A DNA stretch of 39,281 nucleotides, from positions 162,607 to 201,887 of the forward strand of contig NZ_JAJHUO010000011.1 of the NCBI RefSeq assembly GCF_020859565.1, written 5' to 3'. The position numbers were made by a program, and so were the translations under genes. Of this stretch, positions 23,508 through 30,729 are shown one piece after another (within the stretch, counting starts at the first letter, position 1; every line of letters starts with the position of its first letter). Under the pieces are notes generated by a model. The model made no database searches and was not told the origin of the DNA. It worked only from the letters and a program-made list of their open reading frames with translations. The DNA is from Saccharothrix luteola (lineage in GTDB: Bacteria; Actinomycetota; Actinomycetes; Mycobacteriales; Pseudonocardiaceae).

Positions 23508-25277
23508 CTACCAGGCGAACAGCAGCGTGTGCAGGTAGCCGAGGCCGAACGCGATCGTCCCGTGCGACATCGGCCAGCCGAGCAACTTCGGCGCCACGGC
23601 GGGCGTCAGGTGCTCTTGCCGCACGGTGTCCCCCGGCGGCAACCACTGCGTCCTCACCACCCGCAGCGTGCCGGCCAACGAGATCGCCAGCATGGCGACG
23701 AGCACGATGCGGATGAGCGGTGGCGCGGTGCCCCCGGTGAGCGGCAGCAGGTTCCACGCGGCGAACAGCGCGCACGCCAGCACCGCCCGCAGCCGCCACT
23801 GGTCGGCGTTGACGTCCCGGGTCGCCGTGCGCCGCGTCAACGGCGCCAACACCGCGGCCAGCAGCACCGTGATCGCCAGGGCAGGCACCACGCGCAGCCC
23901 CCCACCCGCGACGGCCTGGGCCAGCGGCGCGGCGGCGGTGAACGCCACGAGCCCGAGCGCCACCCTCAGGAAGTACTCCACCCGCAACGGGCCCCGGAAG
24001 CGGTCCGGCGCGACCGGCACGGTGACCGGGGCGGCGGCGAGGCCGCGCACCTGCGCCTGGAGCAGGGCGTGGTCCTGCCGGCGGAAGTCGATCCACTGGT
24101 GGCGGCGCAGCCCGCGGTCGTCCTCGGGCAGCTCCAGGCTCGTGGCCTGGACGAACACCGCGCCGGGCCCGAACACCGCGCGGGCGTGCGCCAGCGTGGT
24201 CAGGTCGGAGCGCGAGCTCACGACGATGAAAGTCCAGTCCGGATCGGTGCGGTCACGGTGCATGCCCGCTTGTTCGCACGCCGCGAAGACCTGGGCGGCG
24301 ATCGGTGTGTCGGCGGGCTGGCTGCGCACGTCGAAGGTCTCGGGCGGCTCCGCCGGCGGTGGCGCGGGCGACGGGACGAAGCGCCGACGGCCGCGTGGTT
24401 GGTCCTCCCCCGTCGGCATCCTCAGGTGCAGCGATCGCGATCGGCGGATCATCCCGAGCCCGATCACGGCGGCGACCAGTCCGGCGAGGTAGGGCCAGGC
24501 CGCCGAGGTCACCCGCAGCGGACCGGGGTCGGGGAACGTCTCGTAGGCGTGCAGCTGCGTCTGCAGGCCGCCCACCGTGAGGGTCAGCGCCACGGCCGCC
24601 GCCGCGCTCAGGAAGCCCACGAACAGCGCCTCGGCGGACACCGTGCGGCGGACCAGCTTGACCGGCAGACCGACGATCCCGAGCGCGACCATCGCGTTCA
24701 ACACCGCCAGCGCCAGCGCGAACTGCGCGTACCGCGACTCGTAAATGCTGCGCGGCGCTCGCGCGGCAGTGCTGAACACGTCGTACAGGTGCCAGCCGAA
24801 CACCGCCCCGACGACCAAGCCGACCAGGCACAGCAGCAGCGCCAGGTGGACCGAGGCCACCGGCCAGGCGATCGGAACCGACCGGTGGCCGGTGGGTGGC
24901 AACGCGGCCAGCCGCCGTGCCGCCCCCCGGAAGTCGCCGCGTAGGTCGTGCACCGGGAACGACGACAGCTCGTCCGGTAATCGCGTGCGGCGCACCAACG
25001 CGATGTGGATCGGCTTGCCGGCCGCCAGCGCGCGCCGCCACTCATCGCGGACGTAGGGCGATCGCAACGCGGCTGGCGAGGCCACGAGGACCAGCGCGTC
25101 CGACTCGTCCAGCGCGGTGTCGATGGCCGCCGACCAGTCGGTGCCGGGGCGCAGGTTCACCACGTCCAGCCACGGGCGGACGAGCCCGGTCGACCCGAGT
25201 TCGGCGGTGAGCGCCTCGGCGAAGTAGAAGTCGCGCCGGGAGTAGCTGACGAAGACCCGCGGGGATCCGGTGACCAC
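23508..25277 (-). CDS. Membrane-anchored TIR-domain protein with a second degenerate TIR-like domain
   Basis: A 589-aa protein from the GTG at 25275-25277 (GCAGGG upstream). A GTG at 25311-25313 would overlap the upstream stop but lacks a ribosome site. Residues 6-130 are a TIR domain: RVFVSYSRRD at the start, RPGTDWSAAID, and SPYVRDEW whose Glu79 is at the position of the catalytic Glu in NAD-cleaving TIR domains. Four hydrophobic helices follow (~147-300). A second soluble domain (~325-420, with DWTFIVVSSRSDL, LPEDDRGLRRHQWIDFR) looks TIR-related but has no clear Glu. About four or five more membrane helices run to the C-terminus. It lies 32 bases after a methyltransferase gene, probably in the same operon. 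Possible roles are NADase-based defence or signalling; neither is proven. Confidence 0.8.
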   Translation of the reverse strand: MVTGSPRVFVSYSRRDFYFAEALTAELGSTGLVRPWLDVVNLRPGTDWSAAIDTALDESDALVLVASPAALRSPYVRDEWRRALAAGKPIHIALVRRTRLPDELSSFPVHDLRGDFRGAARRLAALPPTGHRSVPIAWPVASVHLALLLCLVGLVVGAVFGWHLYDVFSTAARAPRSIYESRYAQFALALAVLNAMVALGIVGLPVKLVRRTVSAEALFVGFLSAAAAVALTLTVGGLQTQLHAYETFPDPGPLRVTSAAWPYLAGLVAAVIGLGMIRRSRSLHLRMPTGEDQPRGRRRFVPSPAPPPAEPPETFDVRSQPADTPIAAQVFAACEQAGMHRDRTDPDWTFIVVSSRSDLTTLAHARAVFGPGAVFVQATSLELPEDDRGLRRHQWIDFRRQDHALLQAQVRGLAAAPVTVPVAPDRFRGPLRVEYFLRVALGLVAFTAAAPLAQAVAGGGLRVVPALAITVLLAAVLAPLTRRTATRDVNADQWRLRAVLACALFAAWNLLPLTGGTAPPLIRIVLVAMLAISLAGTLRVVRTQWLPPGDTVRQEHLTPAVAPKLLGWPMSHGTIAFGLGYLHTLLFAW

Positions 25278-25309
25278 GCACCGACCCTGCCACGGAGGGT
25301 GGTCGCCCG

Positions 25310-25978
25310 TCACCGCATTCGGCGTGCGACCACCACCGCCGTGTCGTCCCGCCGCCACCGCACCTCGACCTCGCCGAACCCGGCCGCCCGCAGCGCGTCC
25401 ACGTGCCACGACGCGGGCGGGTAGAAGTCGGCGGACTCGCCGTCCACCCGGTCGCGCGCGGCTTCGGCCAGCGCCGGGTGCGCCAACGCCTCGGCCCACC
25501 ACTCGTGCCACCCGGCCAGGCCGTCACCCGACGCCGCCGGCGTGCCCTCGGGCATCCGGTCGGCGTTGGCGAACACGCCGCCGGGCGCCAGCACGTCGTG
25601 CACCTCCCGGTACAGCTCCCGCAGCCGGTCCGGGCCGAAGCAGTGCAGCGCGGTGCCGGCCACCACGGCGTCGAACTCCCGCCCGGCGCCCCACCCCGGC
25701 GCGCCCAGGTCCGCCGACACCACCGAGACCCGGTCACCAAGGGCGGCACGGGCGATCGCCAGGAGCACCGGGTCGACGTCGAGCACCGTCACCTCGGCGT
25801 TGGCCAGCCGTGACGCGATCGACCCCGTCCCGCCCGCGAGATCGAGCGCCCGACGTCCGACGGCGACGTCCGCCAGCACGGCGAACGCCTCGTGCCGGTG
25901 CGGCAGGAAGGGTTCCTGCCGCACGTCCCACCCGCGCCGCAGGCGCTCGGCGTCGGCGAAGCTCAGCTGTGTCGTCAT
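25310..25978 (-). CDS. Class I SAM-dependent methyltransferase
   Basis: A 222-aa enzyme. Motif I is ALDLAGGTGSIASRL, followed by VTVLDVDPVLLAIAR (acidic ribose contact), VSVVSADLG, and the FDAVVAGTALHCF strand, then APGGVFANADRM. The acceptor is unknown; small-molecule methyltransferases of this type are common. The ATG (25976-25978) has no Shine-Dalgarno and instead sits seven bases after a TAAGCT -10, so the mRNA is probably leaderless. A Zur-like box touches that -10. The TIR gene follows immediately and is likely cotranscribed. Confidence 0.85.
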   Translation of the reverse strand: MTTQLSFADAERLRRGWDVRQEPFLPHRHEAFAVLADVAVGRRALDLAGGTGSIASRLANAEVTVLDVDPVLLAIARAALGDRVSVVSADLGAPGWGAGREFDAVVAGTALHCFGPDRLRELYREVHDVLAPGGVFANADRMPEGTPAASGDGLAGWHEWWAEALAHPALAEAARDRVDGESADFYPPASWHVDALRAAGFGEVEVRWRRDDTAVVVARRMR

Positions 25979-25985
25979 ACCGCAC

Positions 25986-25991
25986 AGCTTA
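25986..25991 (-). promoter_or_regulatory. Leaderless-type -10 element of the methyltransferase-TIR operon
   Basis: TAAGCT on the minus strand ends exactly seven bases before the methyltransferase ATG, the spacing expected of a leaderless transcript. Confidence 0.5.
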
Positions 25992-26007
25992 TCGAAAACG
26001 ATTGTCA
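25991..26007. promoter_or_regulatory. Zur-like box upstream of the methyltransferase-TIR operon
   Basis: ATCGAAAACGATTGTCA resembles the actinobacterial Zur site TGAAAACGATTTTCA: the arms CGAAAA/TTGTCA differ from TGAAAA/TTTTCA at two of twelve positions around the same CGA centre. It touches the -10 of the methyltransferase gene and overlaps the parC stop codon. The identification rests on pattern similarity only. Confidence 0.4.
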
Positions 26008-29000
26008 GTCGCGTTCGATCAGGTGACCGACCACGTCCGGACCGGGGTGCGCGTGCCCCGAACCGTCACGGCGCTCGTCCGGCGCGGGCAACTCCACCGG
26101 CGACCCGTTCTGCGCCGCACCCGCCGGCCGCGGCCCCACCCACGCCAGCACCAGGGCCGTCTCGCCCTTCAGGAACCGGTGCGCCCGCACGCCGCCCGTC
26201 GCCCGCCCCTTCGCCGGGTACGCGGCGAACGGCGTCACCTTCACGCTCTGCCCGGTCGACGTGACCACCATCGGCTCACCGTGCTCGTCGTCGTCCGTGC
26301 GCACCGCGCCGAAGAACACCACCCGCGCGTCCGACCCCACGTTGATGCCCGCCATGCCACCGCCGCGCAGGCCCTGCGGGCGGACCAACGACGCCGGGTA
26401 CCGCAACAGCGACGCCTCCGACGTCACGAACACCAACGTCTCGTCGGCACCGGCCAGCCACGTCGCGCCGACCACCTCGTCACCCTCCTTGAGGGTGATC
26501 ACCTCGAACTCGTCCGACCGCACCGGCCACTCCGGCGCGCACACCTTCACCGTGCCCGACCGCGTGCCCAGCGCCAGGCCCGGCGACTCGGTGTCGGTCA
26601 GCGGCGCGATGCCCACGACCCGCTCGCCTGCCTGGAGGTCGACGAGCTCACCGGCCGCCATGCCGCCACTCAACGACACCGTGCCGCTCTGCTCCGGCAG
26701 CACCGGCAGCGGCAGCACGTCGGTCTTGAACGCCCGGCCCCGGTTCGTCACCAGCAGCACCTGGCCGCGCGCCGTCGTGTGCACGGTCGCCGCCACCGCG
26801 TCGTGCTTGATCCGCCCGTTGCGCCGACGCGCCTCCGACGACTCCTCCGACTCGGCCGCCGTCCGCGCGACCAACCCCGTCGCGGACAGGATCACCTGGC
26901 ACGGGTCGTCGGCGACCTCCAGCGGACCGGCGGGCTTCGACGCCGCCAGCACCTCCTTCAGGTCGCCGTCGAGCAGCACCGTCCGGCGCTCCTGCTGGAG
27001 GTCCTTGGCCACCTTCGCCAACTCCGCCGAGACGACCTTCTTCAGCACGGCCGGGTCGTCCAGGATCTTGCTCAGCTCGGCGATCTCGTTGCGCAGCTTC
27101 TCCTGCTCCGCCTCCAACTCCAACGAGTCGTAGCGGGTCAACCGGCGCAACGGCGTGTCCAGGATGTACGTCGCCTGGATCTCGGAGAGCTTGAACTTCG
27201 CCATCAAGCCCTCCTTCGCGGCGGCGGCGTTCTCGCTGCCCCGGATGAGCTTGATGACCTTGTCGATGTCCAGCAGCGCCTTGAGCAGGCCCTCGACCAG
27301 GTGCAACCGGTCCTCGCGCTTGCGCCGCCGGAACCGGGTGCGCCGCGTGACCACCTCGTAGCGGTGCTTGAGGAACACGTCCAGCAGCGCCTTGAGCCCC
27401 AACGTCCGCGGCTGGCCCTCCACCAGCACCAGGTTGTTGATGCCGAACGACTGCTCCATCGGCGTGAGCCGGTACAGGTCCGCCAGCAACGCCTGCGGGT
27501 TCACCCCGACCTTGCACTCGATCACGACGCGCGTGCCGTTCTCGCGGTCGGTCAGGTCCTTGACGTCGGAGATGCCGGTCAGCCGCTTGGACTTCGTCAC
27601 CTCGTCGGTGATCTTCTCGATGATCTTCTCCGGGCCGACGCCGTAGGGCAGCTCGGTGACCGTGATCGCCTGCCTGCCCCGGCTGCCCTCCAGCAACCCG
27701 GTCTCGACCTTGGCCCGCATCCGCACCACGCCGCGCCCGGTCTCGTAGGCCTTGCGCACCTCGTCCAACCCGAGCAGCACGCCGCCGGTCGGCAGGTCCG
27801 GGCCGGGGATGAACTCCATCAGCTTGTCCAGCGTCGCGTCCGGGTGCGTCACCAGGTGCCGCGCCGCCGCCACGACCTCGCCGAGGTTGTGCGGGATCAT
27901 GTTCGTCGCCATCCCGACCGCGATCCCCGACGTTCCGTTGACGAGCAGGTTCGGGAACGCCGCGGGCAGCACCGTCGGCTCCTGCAACGAGCCGTCGTAG
28001 TTGGGCCGGAAGTCGACCGTCTCCTCGTCCAGCTCCCCGACCAGCAACATCGCCGCCGGCGACATGCGGGCTTCGGTGTTGTGGTTGACGAACCCACCGG
28101 CCAGGAACGAGTGGTCGTCGGACTCCACCCGGACCGAGTAGACCTCGGCCGGCTCACACGCCTCGACGTCGGTCACCGCCTCGAAGCGGTAACCCGAGTC
28201 CATGATCGGCAGGATCGTCGCCAGGACCTCGGTGTCCTTGATCCGGTCGATGATCCGCAGACGCTCGGTTTCCCACCGTTCGACGCGGTCGAAGTTGTGT
28301 TGGGTGAGCCACTTGCGACCACTGCCACGGCGATCGAAGTCCAGAGCCCCGCGCACGTAGTCCGCGACGAACGGCACGCTGTCCGCGCTCAAGCGGTGTG
28401 CACGCAGCGGAGACCGACGGAGCAACGCGCTCAACACCGTCTGCTTGGTCCTCAGGAACCCGACCCGTTCAGCGAACGCCCGGACATTCCGGAGTCCGGA
28501 CACGACCAGACGGTGCTCGACCGATCCGCTGGGGCGCGAGTACTGGCGATGGACGGCGATCACACCGAACTCGGCCAGCAGTTCCTGCATCTGCGCGGCC
28601 AGTTTGGGGCTGTAGGTCGTGTACTGGATCGTGAAGCTGTTGTCCGCCTCACGACAACCGCCATCACCCTCGAATGCCGCCATCAGGAACGCGCGCTTGA
28701 CCCCCCAACCGCCGTTCCACACGAACTCGGGAACGAACTTGTCACGCGCCTGGTGACCGATGAATTCGGCCAGCGGACTGTTCCGGAATGCCTCCATCCC
28801 GCCGGCATAGTCCTGGACATCGATTTCCCGGATCAGTTTTCGGTCACGGCGCGTCTGCCGTTCCGATACGTAGCGCCTACCGCCGACAACCCGGTCGTAC
28901 GCGTGCAGCACTTCCGAGAAGAAGTGCTCATCGGTGTTGTTGAAGCCCGCGCGGTCCTCACTGGCGAACCCTTCGGACACCCATGCGCCGCCGAGCACGC

Positions 29001-30699
29001 CCAGCATGTACTCCTGCGCCGTCGGCACTACCTGCGACCAGGCGTTGCGCGCGATTGCGACGACCGCGCCGGGCTGGAGTTCGTCGAGCCGACGCCACTG
29101 GAAGATCGGCACGCCCATCGGTGCTTCGAGACAGAGCACGAGGTGGTTCTCGCTGCCCCGCACGGAGAAACCGGACTTCGTGGTCATCCGGATCGTCGGG
29201 TGCACACCGGAGTTGAATACTTTGTTGACCCGGACCGCCTTACCGTCCTTGTCCAACACCTCGAAATCCGCGTCGGCTTCAGAGTCAGCCGCGAGGTTCA
29301 CCAGATCCGCGATACGCGGACTGCTGCCATCCGCGAGCCGAATCCGCGTCTCTCCGATCAAGCAGTAGCGGGACGCGGCCGGGCCGTCGTCGGGGCTTCC
29401 GAAGTTGCCGTGCCCGTCCACCAACGGGGTGTTCAGGGAGAAGTCCTGGGCCAGGCGGACCATCGCGTCGTAGATCGCGGTGTCGCCGTGGGGGTGGTAC
29501 TTGCCCATGCAGTTGTGCACGACGAAACCGCTGACCACGAACGCGTGCTCGGGGCTTGACACCTGGATGTCGTAGGTGGTGTCCGGCGCGGCAGGCTCGA
29601 CGGACACGACGTGCGGGAAGTGCTCGTCGGCCGCGTGCCTGGCGTTGCGGATCACCTGGACCAGGCCGTCCTGGCGCGAGCCGACGCCCGTCCAGCGCAG
29701 CAGCGCCACGGCGAGCGCGGCGGCGTCACGGCCGGTGATCGTCAGGGTCGTCGCGTCACGGCGGGCGCGCACGCCCGCGTCCGCCAGCACGGCGTACTCG
29801 GCGTCGCCGCCGGGCAGGACGATGTCGCGCCCGTCGCGGACGTGGCCGGAGGCGAGGAACAGGCCCGCGAGGAACGGCGTCCACGCCGACCGGTCGCGCA
29901 GCACGGCGTCCAGCCGACCGGTCGCCGCCGCTTCGAGCTCGGCGTGCCGGGCGAAGGTGAGGGTGAGCCGGTCGCCGTCCTTCTCCCTCGACGCGGTGAC
30001 GTCGTGCGCGATGGCCCAGCCGTGCGCGACGTCGACCGCGTCGACGTCCGTCGACTCCAGCCGCACCCGCCGATCGGCGAGCACGTCACCGGACGCGGCC
30101 ACCAGGCCGAGCACGAAACCGGACGCGTCGCCGTCGGCGAGCAGGTTCGCGTGCCGTTCGGAGCCGAAGCCTGCCGTGCGGGCGCCGACGAGGTCGCGGG
30201 CGGCGGTCCAGTCGCCGTCGGTCCAACCGCCGCCGGTGTGGAAGCGCTGGCCGGGCGTGACGAGCATCGAGTGGCCGTCCGACCAGGTGACGCGCACCAG
30301 GTCCGAGACCGGGTTCTCGTAGACCTCGTCGACCGCGACCGGCTCGCCGCGACCGTCCAGCACGAGGTCGCCGACCTCGATCTCCTCGATCGGCCGCAGG
30401 CCCTGCGGCGTGGAGACCAGCGCTCCGCGCACGAAGCAGTCGCCGACCACGCGGGACGACTTCACGTACGAACTGGTCGGGCGGTAGCCCTGCTCGTTCA
30501 TCGAGAACAGGATCCGGCGGTGCACCGGCTTGAGGCCGTCGCGCGCGTCGGGCAGGGCCCGGGAGTGGATCACCGAGTACGCGTACTCCAGGTACGAGTC
30601 CTCGATCTCGGTGGTGAGCGAGTTGTCGAAGACCTGGGCGCCCGCGCGGTCGAAGGCGGACGGGTCGACCCTGGTCGTGGGGGTCTTGCGGCGTGCCAT
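26005..30699 (-). CDS. parC: DNA topoisomerase IV subunit A (ParC) precursor with two inteins
   Basis: A 1564-aa precursor whose spliced form would be 826 aa, the normal size. ParC is the DNA-cutting subunit of topoisomerase IV. It has the GyrA/ParC start (SYLEYAYSVIHSRALPDARDGLKPVHRRIL), CMGKYHPHGDTAIYDAMVR (quinolone region), and RY|TEARMSP with the active-site Tyr at precursor residue 445. A tower/coil region and a C-terminal beta-pinwheel follow. The pinwheel has RRRNGRIKHDAV and no GyrA box, which favours ParC over gyrase. Inteins interrupt it at residues 88-396 and 446-874, each starting with Cys and ending in His-Asn. AGGGA lies seven bases before the ATG, 30 bases after the parE stop. 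Confidence 0.92.
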   Translation of the reverse strand: MARRKTPTTRVDPSAFDRAGAQVFDNSLTTEIEDSYLEYAYSVIHSRALPDARDGLKPVHRRILFSMNEQGYRPTSSYVKSSRVVGDCFVRGALVSTPQGLRPIEEIEVGDLVLDGRGEPVAVDEVYENPVSDLVRVTWSDGHSMLVTPGQRFHTGGGWTDGDWTAARDLVGARTAGFGSERHANLLADGDASGFVLGLVAASGDVLADRRVRLESTDVDAVDVAHGWAIAHDVTASREKDGDRLTLTFARHAELEAAATGRLDAVLRDRSAWTPFLAGLFLASGHVRDGRDIVLPGGDAEYAVLADAGVRARRDATTLTITGRDAAALAVALLRWTGVGSRQDGLVQVIRNARHAADEHFPHVVSVEPAAPDTTYDIQVSSPEHAFVVSGFVVHNCMGKYHPHGDTAIYDAMVRLAQDFSLNTPLVDGHGNFGSPDDGPAASRYCLIGETRIRLADGSSPRIADLVNLAADSEADADFEVLDKDGKAVRVNKVFNSGVHPTIRMTTKSGFSVRGSENHLVLCLEAPMGVPIFQWRRLDELQPGAVVAIARNAWSQVVPTAQEYMLGVLGGAWVSEGFASEDRAGFNNTDEHFFSEVLHAYDRVVGGRRYVSERQTRRDRKLIREIDVQDYAGGMEAFRNSPLAEFIGHQARDKFVPEFVWNGGWGVKRAFLMAAFEGDGGCREADNSFTIQYTTYSPKLAAQMQELLAEFGVIAVHRQYSRPSGSVEHRLVVSGLRNVRAFAERVGFLRTKQTVLSALLRRSPLRAHRLSADSVPFVADYVRGALDFDRRGSGRKWLTQHNFDRVERWETERLRIIDRIKDTEVLATILPIMDSGYRFEAVTDVEACEPAEVYSVRVESDDHSFLAGGFVNHNTEARMSPAAMLLVGELDEETVDFRPNYDGSLQEPTVLPAAFPNLLVNGTSGIAVGMATNMIPHNLGEVVAAARHLVTHPDATLDKLMEFIPGPDLPTGGVLLGLDEVRKAYETGRGVVRMRAKVETGLLEGSRGRQAITVTELPYGVGPEKIIEKITDEVTKSKRLTGISDVKDLTDRENGTRVVIECKVGVNPQALLADLYRLTPMEQSFGINNLVLVEGQPRTLGLKALLDVFLKHRYEVVTRRTRFRRRKREDRLHLVEGLLKALLDIDKVIKLIRGSENAAAAKEGLMAKFKLSEIQATYILDTPLRRLTRYDSLELEAEQEKLRNEIAELSKILDDPAVLKKVVSAELAKVAKDLQQERRTVLLDGDLKEVLAASKPAGPLEVADDPCQVILSATGLVARTAAESEESSEARRRNGRIKHDAVAATVHTTARGQVLLVTNRGRAFKTDVLPLPVLPEQSGTVSLSGGMAAGELVDLQAGERVVGIAPLTDTESPGLALGTRSGTVKVCAPEWPVRSDEFEVITLKEGDEVVGATWLAGADETLVFVTSEASLLRYPASLVRPQGLRGGGMAGINVGSDARVVFFGAVRTDDDEHGEPMVVTSTGQSVKVTPFAAYPAKGRATGGVRAHRFLKGETALVLAWVGPRPAGAAQNGSPVELPAPDERRDGSGHAHPGPDVVGHLIERD
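28078..29364 (-). other. Intein 2 of ParC (429 aa), LAGLIDADG endonuclease with key acidic residues kept
   Basis: Inserted between the catalytic Tyr and Thr of RY|TEAR, the same site as the mycobacterial GyrA inteins. The start CLIGETRIRLADGSSPRIADL and the block-B region GSENHLVLCL resemble the Mxe GyrA intein. Block F is VYSVRVESDDHSFLAGGF and the end is VNHN, followed by Thr. The endonuclease blocks are LGVLGGAWVSEG (Glu131) and FLMAAFEGDG (Asp234), both acidic. It therefore looks both splicing-competent and potentially able to home. Its DNA appears less GC-rich than the flanking extein DNA, which suggests acquisition by transfer. Confidence 0.92.
29512..30438 (-). other. Intein 1 of ParC (309 aa), decayed homing endonuclease
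   Basis: Inserted between Asp and Cys of VVGD|CMGKYHPHGD. It begins CFVRGALVSTPQGLRPIEEI and ends YDIQVSSPEHAFVVSGFVVHN, with Cys as the +1 residue. Two LAGLIDADG-like helices remain (VLGLVAASGD and LAGLFLASGH), but the acidic residue is Ser in both (Ser116 and Ser197), so the nuclease is probably dead. Block B reads TPGQ instead of TxxH, lacking the His that normally assists the first acyl shift. Splicing must still work if ParC is functional, or the protein depends on another residue for that step. Confidence 0.88.
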
Positions 30700-30729
30700 G
30701 GTCGGTCGTTCCCTCGTGTGTCAGGCGGG

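Noticed and set aside
25270..29559. A plus-strand open frame of 1429 codons opposite parC
   Set aside because: It is Arg/Pro/His-rich shadow coding on the antisense of the methyltransferase, parC and its inteins, with no domain likeness.
26005..30699. Naming the intein-bearing gene gyrA
   Set aside because: The second intein site is the classic GyrA one, but the C-terminal domain lacks the GyrA box and the partner gene is of the ParE type, so parC is preferred.
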